Shown: positions 50,601 through 62,573, numbered from the stretch's first letter. The stretch: 64,000 nucleotides of DNA from Ramazzottius varieornatus (GCA_001949185.1 BDGG01000003.1:2835158-2899157), one strand, 5' to 3'. Numbers and translations are program-made. The notes: generated by a model from the letters alone, not told the origin.

Positions 50601-51758
50601 ACGATTCTGGGGAATACCATCGACGAGGCTGCGGCGAACCTGATGATCTGCCTGATGTTCTTATTTTCCATTTTTGCTGGAGGCTTTGTTGTTGTGCAAG
50701 TGCAGCAAGAAACCGCGTATATGGTTCGAATGTCAGGTACGCTACACCAAACCATATACTCGGTACACACGATAATACTCTTACTCTTTGAGTATTTGAT
50801 CCTGGCTCTTTTGGCAAAGGATAGTTTGGATGTTCTTCTAGGTTGCGGATACCGTTATCACCCTGGTCAAAGACAACGCGGCTTTGATCGCGTCGATGGC
50901 AACATCGGTGCTGTCTTTTGTTATTGCGTACTTCTCCCAGTTCGTCGATTTCATCTTGAACACGGTATGGTAAATCGCCTGCGCTGTTCATTGACGTGAC
51001 CACATTTCACACGTGAATATTCTCACAGATTTTCTTCCTTGCTTCGCTGTCGTTATTGCTGAGTTTGAGTGACGACCAATACTACCCCTTGTACAAACTG
51101 TCAAAGCTCACCGATTACTTCCCCGAAGTCGGGAATATTGCCGATGTAGTCGAGCTCTCGATCAACGGGATCTTCAAGGCGTCCTTCAAAATGGCACTGT
51201 TTTATGGGACCTACACATATACGTTGCTGTCCTTCTTTGACGTCTACGTTACCTTCACACCGTCCGTAGTCGCCAGCATTTTTGCTGTGATCCCCTTGTT
51301 CCCCACTTATATAGTTATTCTACCGGCGCTTGCCGAACTCTTGTTCGTACAGCAAGACTACTTCCTGGCCGCCCTCATGGCCATCGGTGCTTACTTCCCA
51401 ACCACCTGTGTGGACGAAGTAATGTACCAGGAAGTCAAAACGTGAGTAACTTCTCGATTGTAAAATTTTCAGGATGGCAGGACGCGTGGAAAAAACAAGC
51501 AAGCTATATTTTTGACTTCCAGTCGAGTGAGCGGACTGTATGACGTATTTGCAGTGACGTTAGTGTTCTCGTAGGGCCCACCCATATCTGTTCGGATTGG
51601 CTGTCGCTGGAGGACTGCTGACTTTCGGAATAGAGGGCGTGCTGGTTGGTCCTGTTCTGCTTTGTGCGTTTGTTATCTTCCTTGAGTTATCCCGATCGAT
51701 ATTGAAACCTTCAGAACCTCCTCCTGCTAATAGTTCTGTTATTACTTCTGTCCACTAG
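47672..51758 (+). CDS. TMEM245: TMEM245, AI-2E transporter-like membrane protein
   Basis: Large multi-spanning membrane protein of the AI-2E/PerM superfamily; its function in animals is poorly known. Exons recognised: 47672-48018 (FGQFFIVILVYVGYQVYQLL, FLRPLSW), about 48088-48241 (ALLVGIVLYPFKMALARWGK), about 48320-48541 (LVLLPGGIVVGIVKEHTVLI) and about 48756-49220. Then 50320 to about 50736 (STRYLRLLWRVFVVVQLLKN), about 50846-50965, about 51031-51441 (ASFKMALFYGTYTYTLLSFF, VVASIFAVIPLFPTYIVILP) and about 51575-51758 (HPYLFGLAVAGGLLTFGIEG, VLVGPVLLCAFV). The last blocks are the diagnostic TMEM245 C-terminus. Start uncertain: ATG 47672 or 47807. The intron 49221-50319 is framed by a long inverted duplication (findings). 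It ends 222 bp from the convergent HAAO gene. Confidence 0.88.
48605..48682. repeat. MITE-like inverted repeat in TMEM245 intron
   Basis: Core AAATAGCGCACGCTTTCGGC ... AGATGCGCTCGAGTTGGGGA followed by AAAACGATG. Confidence 0.55.
49211..49293. repeat. Left arm of 83-bp inverted duplication in TMEM245
   Basis: Pairs with 50233-50315 with 81 of 83 positions identical by eye. It starts 10 bp before the proposed splice donor at 49221. Confidence 0.85.
49459..49500. repeat. Second left arm, 42 bp, of the same inverted duplication
   Basis: Pairs perfectly with 50029-50070 around almost the same symmetry axis as the outer arms (difference about 3 nt). Confidence 0.85.
50029..50070. repeat. Right inner arm, 42 bp
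   Basis: Exact reverse complement of 49459-49500. Confidence 0.85.
50082..50195. repeat. Hairpin element of about 113 bp within the TMEM245 intron
   Basis: CTACGGTTTCAGGCAGGGCA at the left pairs with CCCTTGTCTTACCTGAAACA at the right, and TTTCGACTCTCATCGATGTT pairs with AACGTCGATGAAAATCGAAA (17 of 20). A MITE-like element distinct from the GTGGCGCAC family. Confidence 0.6.
50233..50315. repeat. Right arm of 83-bp inverted duplication in TMEM245
   Basis: Reverse complement of 49211-49293 except two positions. The proposed acceptor CGTCAG ends at 50319, directly beyond it. Confidence 0.85.
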
Positions 51759-51807
51759 CCTCTGTTGCTTTCATTCTGCGTTACGATTACACTTACAGCT
51801 CTACGAT

Positions 51808-51813
51808 AATAAA
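51808..51813 (+). terminator. Polyadenylation signal of TMEM245
   Basis: AATAAA lies 50 bp after the TMEM245 stop codon. Confidence 0.55.
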
Positions 51814-51979
51814 AAATCGAGTGAGATACCGGTATGTGCCGTACGGAATTTGGATATGGGGATAAACGGAAATGGCGACGATTGGCGATTCAAACTTGGC
51901 AAGGTAAGTCAGATTGGTATTGATGTTATGTACAGTATATAGCCGTAGATAGAAAGAGGAGATCTATGCTCTCCCACGT

Positions 51980-53021
51980 CTATGCTATAACTAATGAGTA
52001 TATCTTCGAGCGGCTCCGTTCCTTGTTGTTCGGATCCATTGATACGATGATAGTGTGACCGCTTCCAGCTTCCCGAGTTGGAGGTTGGAGGGAGAAGCCT
52101 TGGCCAACCGGAACGAGGTATGAGCAGTGTTCATGAAGATGATAATGGCGCGATAGCAAGTCCGATGAATCCCCTTCGTCCAAGACCAAGTCGCTTTCTC
52201 CTCGGAACTGCCATATCCAGTACTCCGCAGTGTTGTTGGCCGGGAAGGTAGTACTTTGTGCTCCACCCACGACAAAGACGTCAGTCTGGTAAGATTCATC
52301 AAACATGCGCACTTTCCCATTTTCCGTCATCTTGTCTTTGTTCTCTTCCAGCCACTGGACTATCGAGAATGGATTGCCGAGTTTCCTGTCAGCATCCGGA
52401 TAGAACGGTGGATTATGGACTACGCTATTCTCTGAAGGTTTGCCTGTTTCGTGTTCTTCAGAAGCAAAGTACTCACTGATGATGGGCGCGATCTGTGTAC
52501 CCAGGTTGGTGCAGTGGATCCATCGTTCGAAGAGAATGTTCGGTAGGCCCTCCATAAAATATCTAATGCAGTCTTCTTCTTTCTCGGTGCGTTGTCTTTC
52601 GATTACAAGTCCGACGGTGTCTTTGAAGCGCTGGGGACTGTGGGGAATTTTACCAGGCAGGAGGAAGACTTCGCCCTCCTTTATCTCGATATCGCGGAAG
52701 ACGCCTTGCTCCAGCACACGTAAGCACATGTCTCCTTTCTCCATGTAAAATAATTCCTCACCTAAAAAAGGACCCATGAAACAGCTGGCTAGATTTTGGT
52801 TTTTTTGTTGGTGGTGGAACAATTTGTGGTAGTTCCGTCGACACACTGCTAATGTCGACTTACCTTCTTCTAGGTGAAAATCCTTTCGTTGGTTCGGTCC
52901 ACCAACGTACATGACGAACAGCTGACCGTCTGGTCCATGCATCAGTCTGTTGCAGACCGGGGGAGCGAAACTGTTGCTGTTTGCATTCAGCCACGCAGGG
53001 ATGGAGTTAAACGCCGACATT
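51980..53021 (-). CDS. HAAO: 3-hydroxyanthranilate 3,4-dioxygenase
   Basis: Cytosolic Fe(II) ring-cleaving cupin of the kynurenine pathway: 3-hydroxyanthranilate plus O2 gives the semialdehyde that becomes quinolinate, leading to NAD. Two exons: 53021 to about 52864 (MSAFNSIPAWLNANSNSF, PPVCNRLMHGPDGQLFVMYV) and about 52761-51980. The join gives NQRKDFHLEEGEELFYMEKG, carrying the conserved Arg, the metal-binding His and the metal-binding Glu. The third ligand is in LLPGKIPHSPQRF. GTQIAPIISEYFASEEHETG and NPPFYPDADRK continue the bicupin C-terminal half, as in animal enzymes. The C-terminus is somewhat longer than in vertebrates, with a His-rich HYHLHEHCSY. ATG 53021 fits the family start. Convergent with TMEM245. 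Confidence 0.93.
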
Positions 53022-53944
53022 TTCTGGATCGGAACCGAATGGCTAAATAACGATCGAAACACGGGCGAAAGTTCAAGCAAGTCGGGATAAAGACGACCGA
53101 AAATATCGTGCTATCAACGCGTGTTTGTCTTATTGCTGATCTCGCACTACGTGGCACAATGGAACGGTACTCTATAGTGAGTACTAGTTTACGATGTGTA
53201 AGCTCAAGTGAGTTATCCAATTCACCTTGTCCTTATCGCCGTTAATCATTTGTTGTTCTTAGTAAGAAATCTAAATCCGGTGATAACAATCTGTTGGTCA
53301 GTTCAAGGTTCACCCACGTCAGCTCAACTTGAACCACATGATTCATTATGTCCGGTCATTAGATGAAAGTCTCTTGTTTCAGGCTTCGACACCCTGGATG
53401 ATTGGAGTTTGAAACCGCACGACTCCATTCAGGTGAGACTGAAGTATTCTAGCAATTAAGTCTCAGTAAATTTCCTCTCGCCCGGCTTCTTGGAGTCCTT
53501 GTAACCTTGCACCATTATCAATTTTGTCCGGCGAGACAATAAGAGAGAAGAAAGGTCCTACTAGATGGTAGGCAGCATTGGGACTTCTAGCTTCAAGCCA
53601 AAGTCCGGAGGCGAGGCAGGCAAGGGAGTGACAATGCATGAGAATTGAAGAATCGACGACCCATGAGTTGATTGGCCGATTAAGAGAAAGCGTCTGGTTA
53701 CCATATCGGATCACGCGAGCACGTGCAACAGTGTCGGAATTTCAAATTTTATCGAAACCCTCGAGACTACAAAATTATTGCAGCTGAAGCTTCCAAAGCA
53801 GGCGTAGTGAAGTTCCAAAAATTTAAACTACGAACCTGGTGACGATCTGAGACTATGGATACAGGCATGATCTTTCCGACTTTAATATTCCAACAAAGCT
53901 TGACAGCAAATTTGTACCAGTCTCACCCTACAGAACTTCAAAAA
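53022..53944. other. Intergenic region between HAAO and the first CBM14 gene
   Basis: No gene is supported. A minus-strand open frame (53714-53463) has no recognisable domain. Confidence 0.35.
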
Positions 53945-55421
53945 CTAATAGTTTTGGGCCTGGTTCGATTGATCAGCCCGGGCGCCACGAGCAGCCTGCA
54001 CACGGACGCGAGCTCCCGTGAGTGCGGCTTGCTGCTGTGTCTGGTCTCGCTCAGCAGGAGTATCGAGAAGGGGCCAGTCCGAATGATAAAGTCGGGCGTT
54101 GGAATAGTCGTAGAACTGGGCAGACCTAGGAACCAGGAAGTCATCTCATGCTGTTTAGGATGGAACCGGGTAACTTTACTTACAGCGCGCAGTCGACGTT
54201 GAAGAACCTGAAAATAGACAGAATAATGTCTTAAAATGCATACTCTGAATCGTTCTTGGGCTGACTCACCAGTCGCACACGAGTGTGATTTGGTTGTAGA
54301 CCTAAAAAACAGTAATCACGCCATGATGTCTCTAGGCTATTGCCTCACGGAATGGAAGTATCTCTCTGTTCCTCTCACGAAACACCTTCGCTTTTTCAGA
54401 CGTAGCTGAAGGGACTTACCGTCTGGTTGGGGCAGATATACGAGGTTTCGAGCCCGTTAATGTCGCAACGATGGAAGACTTGGCACCTGTAAGGTCGTTC
54501 CATTAATGACCAGTAATTGTTCGTGGACCTTTTGTTCCTGCAGGCTGCACTTACCGGGTCTCGGTATCGGCGTAATATCCACCCTACGGAACAGACAGCA
54601 ATGACGAGGTGAGGAAGTTTTGATAATGCCAAAGAGTGATTGGTCGCTTATGGCCAGTTATCCCAACCGCACGAACCTGTTTGACATTGGCGCAGTTGAA
54701 GCTGGTGTCGGGGAGGTCGGATAAGATCGGGTAGTCTTTTCCAGGTTGCGCAGTGGCAAGAATGAGTTGAATCTCGTCGGAGATCAAAGCTCCACGGCCT
54801 CGTAGCAGGTCCAAGGCGTCCCAAACTCCGGGGTTCTGCGGAGGAGGAACTCCACCGGGCGACACGATTTCAGGGTACACAACTCCGTGAGGATGGACCC
54901 AGCGAGCTAGTTCGCGCTCGGCGTCGGTCTGCGAGACAGTTCCGCCCTGTTGGTTTCCGGTAGCTGCTCCGCCATCGCCGAATCCACTGGCCGAAGCTCC
55001 ACCCGAAGAACCACCTTGGGAGTTGGCCTGTCCGTTGGAGGAAGCTGAACCGCCGACACGGATATTCTGGCCACTTCTCTGCTGGCTCGATGAGGCACGG
55101 CTTGAAGAGGATCCGCGACCGGTCTGAACGTTCACGGAAAGCTGACCCTGTAATGGAAAATAAAATTAAAAAGAGTTAAACAAACGTACAGAAATCTATG
55201 GGAAACACATCACAGAAATTAATGAAGCCAATAACGTCAAAATAGAAAATCCATAAGGGCTTGGTAAACCGAATCCTGAATTAGACAGAGGGAACTGAAA
55301 CGGCGGCTCGGTCAAAAAAGCAATTTTTAGTCCCGGCCGCTGGGGGGATTTAGATCGTTACCGTGTTTTGGGCCAGCGCCACCGCGACGAGGCACAGGGA
55401 CACAAGAACGCAGCGGAGCAT
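53945..55421 (-). CDS. Secreted single-CBM14 protein with Gly/Ser-rich region, paralog 1
   Basis: Extracellular, probably cuticle or peritrophic-type protein; CBM14 (chitin-binding type 2) domains bind chitin through a six-Cys fold. ATG 55421 opens a signal peptide (MLRCVLVSLCLVAVALAQ) in a short first exon. The second exon (about 55150-54673) encodes a Gly/Ser/Gln-rich segment and the conserved VWDALDLLRGRGALISDEIQ ... TSFNCANVKQ. Later exons add RCQVFHRCDINGLETSYICP, VYNQITLVCDW and FFNVDCA, completing the CBM14 Cys pattern. The last exon gives AQFYDYSNARLYHSDWPLLD and ends QNY. Same exon layout and motifs as the neighbour at 56308-57833. Confidence 0.82.
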
Positions 55422-56307
55422 GGTACTTCCTGGTTTCTCAAATATTTTGAAATAATGTGGAGTTCTGAACGACTTGTGAAAAGTAATAATCCTTGGTAGA
55501 GTTACAACACAAGCAGTTATGGAATGGGCCGAAGGTTGAAGAACATGAAGTCAACGAGATAATTGGTGAACAAGAAAGTGAATAACAATAAGCAATATGC
55601 AAGCCTTGTTTTTCCTAATAACTACTTTGAGGCTTCATAAGGCGGTTTCTGGCACCAGTATAGCGATCAAGTTTCTGAGTGAATTTTTTTCCCCTTTGTT
55701 AAACTAGTTTTAGTCATGCCGGTAGCTCCTCGGTTGGTCTTACCTTGCGTGGCTTTCCGCTATTGGCACCTGTTGTTTCATAATATATCCTTGTTAATCA
55801 GTGACTTATACATATTCCTGGTACAGACGAAAAAGCTCCACTCGTACGGGGAAAAGAGGTTTTTCTTCAGTTGTCGCAGCAATACAATAGGCTGACACTT
55901 TTTTCAGTCGACCTTAAACTGGTTACATGCGTAGCTCTCAGTGCAGTACCACTTTACATTGGACGGGCTGGTGTTTGGCAACAGTTCTTTCGATATGGGC
56001 TTGTGCCGCTAATTATCTTCGATCTTGGTGCGCAAGACTAGCACGATCATGACAAGCTGCAGGTGGGGTCAAAGAATACGGCTAAATATTATTTACAGTT
56101 TTGTACATCTGCTCGACGGTTAGGCTAGAGAAAGCATTAGTAACCAAGAGCCGCAGGAAGATATTGACAGAAAAAGAGGAGTCTCAAGGAAGGACTGAGG
56201 ATTTACCGAAGAGTAGTAAGTACAGCTCTGCCGTCGAAATTTTTTGTTTTTCTTTAGTAAGTTAGGAATTACGTCGTTCCTGGAGGGGAACTGGATAAAT
56301 CTTAGCC
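55422..56307. other. Intergenic region between the CBM14 paralogs
   Basis: Presumed promoter of the first CBM14 gene and 3' flank of the second. No coding sequence is supported. Confidence 0.35.
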
Positions 56308-57833
56308 TTATATTTCGAGGAGAGGGTCTCTGGTTGTAGCGGCGTTGGCAGCGCGATTTTGGCCGCTTTGCAGCTCTTCATCCGAAAGGAGGACCCAGTC
56401 GGCTCCATGGTACAACCGGCGATTGGAGTAATCGTAGAAGTTGCTGGACCTAAAACAGAAGGGCTCTCATGTTAAGTCCGTCGCTGCTTCATTATGAACT
56501 GTTCTTTTGAACTTACTGAGCGCAGTCGACGTTGAAGAACCAGTCACAGACAAGGGTAATTTGGTTGAAAACCTAATCTGAATTTGATTAGCCGATGATA
56601 CGAGTAACGCATGATTCGTTGATTTATTTTTACCGTCATATTGGGGCAAAGGTAGCTGGTCTCGATGGCGTTGATATCGCATCGGCGGATGACTTGGCAC
56701 CTGCGACATCAGTTTTTTAGTTGATGAGAAGGCCTTTTATGCCGGATGTCCGCAATGACGTCAGAAGGGCGTAACGTACCTGGCTTCCGTATCCGCGTAG
56801 AATCCGGGTTGGCCCACTTGCTCACAGCTGAAGCCTGTTGTGGGTATTGTGGAAAAGTTAGGGTAGTCCGAGCCAGCTTGAGCAGTAGAGATGAGATCGT
56901 AGGCTTGAACAGAGTCCAGCGGATCTTGAACATTTCTCCCCTTGTTGTACCCGCGGAGCTGGCCTAGAGCTTCCCATACGCTCGGAGCTTGGACGTTCAT
57001 TTCAGTAATGGGCGCCCATTGAGCGTTGGTCTGGATAGGTCCGAAGTTTCCAGGAACGACGTTGGGGTTGCTGGTCAGTCTTGAAGTAAACCGGTTGTTG
57101 TTGGCAGAAGCGGAAGCTACGTTATTCCTTCTCGGAGTTGTGCTGCTCTGACTTGACGGTGTAGCACCGGCTCCGTTGTTGTCCAGAGCGCGGCCTTGTG
57201 CACCAACTTGATTTGAACTTCCTTGTGTTTGTTGGTCGCCCTCGCGGTTTCTGGTCTGCGAGGAGGTGGCATTGTTCGATGTTTCGGTCGTGTCGGAGCT
57301 TGAACCGATGGATGATTCACCGCTGAACTGCGAGCCGGACTCTGTGGTGGTGCTATCGGTGGAGCTTTCTTCTCTGGAAGATGCAGTAGTCGAGGAGGAC
57401 GATTCTGTGGTAATTTCGGACTGACCAGGGCTTGTTGAATTGCTGCTGCCTTTTTGGTGGTCTGCCGAACCAGCGCTTGTACCGCTCAAAGCTCCTTGGT
57501 CGGAAGAGCCACTTGTTGCTGTTGTGCTGCTTTGATCTTGGGTTCTTGTAGGTGGCGCTGTCGATCCATTCTCTCTGGGTACGCTACTTGCGCTGCCGTT
57601 CAGGGCGGATCCCGAAGCACTTAGGGTGGTGTTCGCCGTTGTAGCCGATGGACCAGTCGTTGTGGATTCAGGTGAAGGAGAAGCCTACAGAAATTTTCTT
57701 TTTCACACTATAGAAACACAAAAGGTTGTCTACAGTAAACGAGTGATAGCTTTTTTTCGAAACTCACGTCTTGCGTGAAGGCCGGAGAGGCGGCAACAAC
57801 GCAAAAGAAGATCGTCACGACCATCCGATTCAT
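56308..57833 (-). CDS. Secreted single-CBM14 protein with mucin-like Ser/Thr region, paralog 2
   Basis: Paralog of the neighbouring gene. ATG 57833 opens a signal peptide (MNRMVVTIFFCVVAASPAF) on a short exon. The large second exon (about 57686-56781) begins ASPSPESTTTGPSATTA and is about 200 residues of Ser/Thr/Asn/Gln, a mucin-like O-glycosylation region. It is followed by VWEALGQLRGYNKGRNVQDP and FSCEQVGQPGFYADTEAR. Then come CQVIRRCDINAIETSYLCPN, FNQITLVCDWFFNVDCAQ (six-Cys CBM14) and the terminal SNFYDYSNRRLYHGADWVLL ... DPLLEI. It probably binds chitin outside the cell as a mucin-like coat or cuticle component. It differs from paralog 1 mainly in the low-complexity region. Confidence 0.83.
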
Positions 57834-58406
57834 CTTTGTATAAGCAGGCTTGGTCGATCCGCGTCGTATGGAAGAAACTGACCGGCAACGTAGGGGAAAA
57901 GAAAAGAATTCGCGCAATCAATGGAGGAGCTAACGATCAGTTTACGGTCGGTAAATGAAGTGTGTGATTGGAGCAATTAAATTTCATTTATATATGGAAA
58001 GCTTTCTTTCCTCTGAAGTGATCTGTTCTTTGTCAGAAGGGCCGATCTTGGCATCGATATCACAAGTTTGTTGTGGCACACGTAACGGTAACTTGACGCG
58101 TGAAAGAGCAAAAATCTGTCATAGATCTACGGAAGGGGATGTGATTTTCGTCAAGTTCCTTGGTATCATCGATAGAAAAATCTGTCATTTGATTACGAAA
58201 GAAGCGTAGACCTTACGTGTGGCGACCGGCGCGGCAGGAACCCGCATGCAAAACATGAGGAACCAAAGAATATGTGGCGGATTCCGTCATGCAGCCATCG
58301 CGGTAGCTGGCAGTGGCTTTGACTTTTTTGTAAGAGCAAATTATCAATTGTAATTCAGACGTACAGATGAAGTTGTTGCATAGGTGCGTAAACGGGCCGC
58401 GGTACC

Positions 58407-58610
58407 TCATCAATAGATCATCGTATTTTTCTATCAAAATTCAGCGTCGAATAACTGATCCCGTAATTTGACCGCATCAATTGATCATGTTGTTTTCCTA
58501 TCAAAATTCAGCGCTGAATATAACTGATTCCGTAATTTGACCGCATCAATTGATCATGTTGTTTTCCTATCAAAATTCAGCGCTGAATATAACTGATCCC
58601 GTAATTTGAC
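58407..58610. repeat. Tandem repeat, about 68-bp unit, three copies
   Basis: Units start with TATCAAAATTCAGCG at 58432, 58499 and 58568, and share CTGATNCCGTAATTTGAC and GCATCAATTGATCATGTTG. A degenerate partial unit begins at 58407. Units 2 and 3 contain the palindrome TTCAGCGCTGAA. Confidence 0.9.
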
Positions 58611-58794
58611 AGATTAATCTCATGATACAGAGGACCATGGGTGTTAACACGATTTGATGAATTCCCGAATTTAGTATTGACAGTTAGTACAATCTTTGGT
58701 AACTGTAATTCAGATGTGCGCAGTTTCAAAGTACTTAGAATTTCAGACATTAAGCTGAACTGTATCAAAGGGAATGGGAGGGAAAGCTGGACAG

Positions 58795-58860
58795 GATCGT
58801 TTTATCCAAGTGGCGCACTCTTCCAGCCAATATAATTGAGGACATGCGCTTCTAGTCAAG
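58795..58860. repeat. MITE-like repeat, degenerate right arm
   Basis: CCAAGTGGCGCACTCTTCCA at the left, GACATGCGCTTCTAG at the right. Preceded by GGATCGTTTTAT, the usual flank. Confidence 0.55.
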
Positions 58861-61041
58861 TTTGTTCACCGATTTCGCTAATTAATGTTTTTATGGTTTC
58901 GTGATCGGGTGACGGTTGCGATTGGGGTTCGCTAAAGATGGTGTGGTTGCACGAACCTCTGCACATGAGGATAGTTATTAATGTCTGTGTACTTTGGGGC
59001 GGACACTGCTCAAGATCGTAACTCTTTCTGTAATTGCCAGTATCTTAATTATGTTAAACGTGTGATCAGAGGGAGGTAACGTTGAATCAACAGGTGTCAA
59101 GATCTCATGGTTCGACTGACTGGGCTGTCAGGTAAACTTCTTCTTGTTATTGACTGGCCGCCGGGGTTATGTAGTGATCTGCAAGTCCTTATTCGATTGC
59201 CAAGATCGAGTTGCCTTTCAAAAACTTATTCGTCGCATTATCGCGGCTTGTCGTTATGGTTCACTCGCTAGCGATCATGTTTTTTAATTTTAACACTGTT
59301 GGAGTTTCAGGGTGGCATGTCCGGCACATATATGTGACTTATATCAGGTGCCGTATGGTAACGCTCAAGTCTCTTCTGGAACTTGACCAAAGGCGTTTGG
59401 CGTTAATGTGAGGTTGACTAATACAGTAAAAAACCGAAAACCCCAATCGGAAACTAAGTGAAAATTTCCAGGCGACGCCAGGTGAAGCAACTCATCACAA
59501 GTGACATCTTTTGTTCTCCACGTTTCTGGCGACTATTCCTGGCTGATTGGTCAAACGATTCCGGACAGTCAATTACATGGTTGTCATTTACAGGCATGGT
59601 TCGGCGCAAAAGTAAACAGTCTTTTCACTTCACAGGCGGGTTCAGTGACTTCAGTCCGATGTTTGAAGGACTCGGAAAGATTCCGCCTTGCTACGTTCGT
59701 ACCAAGACACCGTAGCTTTTAGACCGCGATCTACCTGCAAAGACTCGCCAAACGACCAACCATGCGTTATACGATACGCAAACGATGGCAAGCCACCCGG
59801 ATACCCAGCCGATTCTCGTTCCCTGGCATGCAAAGTCACAGAACCCCTATCTTCTCGCGATACTCAACCAAGTAAAGCTTCCGACTTTAGGACCCCGCTT
59901 CCCTGAATGCCCGAGTTCGGGACTTCCGACTTCCTGCTTCCTGATTCCAAACCAATCAAGTAATTCCCAATCAAACCTGGAGCACAACACGCCAAGAATC
60001 CGTAAATTCATACTGCCTCCCATCTCCGTCGATCAGCCTGCAAGCTGCAGTCAAAGGAGTAAATCAGAACGTGAGCTAAGCAACAAGAATCCCATGAAAG
60101 AAGAGAGAGGGATGGGGGTATCGTGGCAGCCTGGAACCGGACCGGTGCATCTTTTGGTAATATTTTTCAGCTAAGTGAAGGAGCCTAGGTTTCCTGTCAC
60201 CTTTGTGATTGGCGAAATGCACTTCCTAGTTCACTTTCGATCTGGACCTTCTACGTTTACAGGCTCGTGAATATTTTTCAAGACCTCCTAAGGCCCATGA
60301 GTCCGTGCCTTGAGAGTCGTCATCAGCACTAACTTAGTTTCATGTTGAGCTTAATTGCCTGAACAGGTTCGGTCTACCGTAGACCATGTTATAGTCCGTA
60401 CATCGATTCACTGTATCGAGTTTCCTCTTCATATGCGTTGTAATTCATAAATTAAACATTGATATTTTGAACGATCGACTTTTGAGTGTACGAGCACTGG
60501 TCGTTTTCGACCATATGTTTACGGTTCGCGTACGTTAGCAAAACTAACGTCAAAGCCATTGTACACACGCTATCCTACCGCGGACCTTCAAGTTGTTTTT
60601 CAAATTTAGACTGTGGGGTTTACATAATGTACTACACATAACACTATACGCTTGGGTTCGTAGCTGCGACTCTTGGAAATCGTTTTATGGATATCTAAGG
60701 ACGTATACGGATATGAATGCGAAAGTACGTCAAATGTGGTAGATTCGGTGTGCGGACCTGTGAGTTGTTTGATCGCGTCGTTCCTTGTTTGTCTTGCTGT
60801 AAACACCTTGCAAACTTTTCACTTTTGATAACAAATTTTGTCACTTTGTTAGGGTACAGATATCACCCGAGCAAAGAGTCCAAGATTAAGGCAATCTTAT
60901 ATTGGCCATAGCGTGATAATTGGCTGTTTCCGTCAATATTAGACCTTCAATATCGGCTAAACCTCTGATGTCAGAATGAACGACGCTCAGTTTGTTACAA
61001 GCGGCGAAGGTTGCTCGTTCCACCACACCGTAATCCCACAA

Positions 61042-62573
61042 TGCTGCCAAAAACTGTCGCAAAGCCTACTCGGGTGGAAAAGTTCCGTCAGCGCTTCCTG
61101 GCTGATGTTCCGGAGAACGAAGAGCTGATTGAATGTAAGTGAAGTGCATTTGTATGTCACATTTGACTCGCACGTGCGTCACGTGTTGTATGTCCTCAAA
61201 ACTCTAGACCGGAAGTGCGACAACCTTTATTGTTTTTTATCACAACAGATTATTCATGTGCTCTGCACAAGGACTACTATCTGCAACATGGAGCTCTGTA
61301 CATCACCAAGAATTTTGTCTGTTTCCGTTCGACTATTTTCGGTCAAGAACGAAAGCTTATCATCCCTACGTGTGATATCCTCCACGTCTACAAGAACAAT
61401 ACTCTACGGCTGATACCGAGTGGCATAGTGGTAGACACGGGAGCTCACAAGGTACTTCCGGCTTTTTGAAATCGAAAACCGGTAAATACGCTGAGAATGA
61501 TCGTCATCTCAAGTGGCGCACGTTCGTGGCCAGGAACAACGAAAAGTGCGTCACTTGAGATGACGATTATTCCGAGATTGTTTGCCGGCCTCCCAAATTC
61601 TTCCTTGAATTCTTTTCGAAAATTCCTGGTGAATTCTCCGCGGTTGTAACGCCGGCCCGTAATCAGATTCGGTTTGGCTTGTAGTATCATTTCGCAGCAT
61701 TCGGCGGTGGCCATGGACGCCATTCGGCCTACATGATGCTGCACAACGTGGCAGTTAACCAAGTCCGTCCAGCAATCCTCCAGAATGGTTTCAAGGACGA
61801 GCAGAGATTCATCAAGTCCCAGTCTTCCTGCACACTGAGTTCACCCTACAAAGCCGAAACCATGGCCAAAAAGGAAGATTTTCTGGCGCCGCTGAGTGCC
61901 AGCGTGATGCATTCCTATGTGGACAATATTAGGCGGCAAAGTCGGTCACTTATGATTCCCCCGGCCATATGTATAACACCGCCGGAAACCCCGGCATCCT
62001 TCTCGTCACTGTCATCCGAATACTGCTGTGATGTACCGGACTGTGGTTCTGAGGACCAAACAGGCTATGAACCAAAGTTTTGCGGGGAACCCAGTTCTTT
62101 CCAGTCATCGGCGCCAAAGACCGAGGACAATTTTGCGATTAGCGTGCCCACCTGGGTTCCTGTCTTCTTGGGCTATCTGCTGTAATCAAACACACCCACA
62201 ATTGAAAAATTTACCAGAAGCATATGATCACCTAACGGTCTTGCTCCTCCGTACAGGTGTGCGGTCCTCGCCTGCACCGCTGTTTTCGGATTTTTCCGCG
62301 AGATGAAGCTGTTTGGCAATGGAGTACCTTCCACAACGTACATTCCTCCTCTGTGTTCCAGGCTGCCGTTGAAGGCCCCACTGTCCAACGAAACGGTGCA
62401 AATAATGCGGTCTCTGGAAGCTTTAGAGAACCTAGTGCAAAGGATATGCCACCAGGTAAGGGAGCTCGTCAGAATAACAGATTTTACTACTGGTATTAGC
62501 GCAGTCTGCGCTAGATTCATCCTTTGCTATTTGTGTAGGTTCACGATCTGAAGAACTCGCGGGCGGCATGTTG
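61042..62573 (+). CDS. GRAM-domain protein with C-terminal membrane anchor (GRAMD-like)
   Basis: GRAM-domain proteins of this type are ER-anchored and bind lipids at membrane contact sites. ATG 61042 (MLPKTVAKPTRVEKFRQRFL) is a plausible start, but an upstream exon is possible. The GRAM domain is IEYYSCALHKDYYLQHGALY, ITKNFVCFRSTIFGQERKLI and LRLIPSGIVVDTGAHK, continuing after an intron as YHFAAFGGGHGRHSAYMMLH. A Ser/Pro-rich linker follows. Then an exon junction (about 62173/62257) joins VPTWVPVFLGYLL to CAVLACTAVFGFF, forming one membrane helix near the end. The tail ends ALENLVQRICHQ-VHDLKNSRAAC. No StART-like (VASt) domain is seen, so GRAMD2/GRAMD3-like fits better than GRAMD1/Aster. A MITE lies in the second intron. 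Confidence 0.8.
61494..61571. repeat. MITE-like inverted repeat in GRAM gene intron
   Basis: The cleanest hairpin of the family: GATCGTCATCTCAAGTGGCG and CGTCACTTGAGATGACGATT are inverted with few mismatches around a loop of about 25 nt. Confidence 0.85.

Larger units (their letters stand above)
57834..61041. other. Long stretch without a recognised gene
   Basis: About 3.2 kb with no coding sequence that I can support. It contains the tandem repeat at 58407-58610, a MITE copy (58795-58860) and a small hairpin ACGTTAG/CTAACGT (60532-60550). Open frames at 59.4-60.2 kb are short and have no domain. Confidence 0.4.

Noticed and set aside
51980-53021. HAAO as a horizontally acquired bacterial gene
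   Set aside because: It is the long bicupin form with an intron and matches animal HAAO in all blocks.
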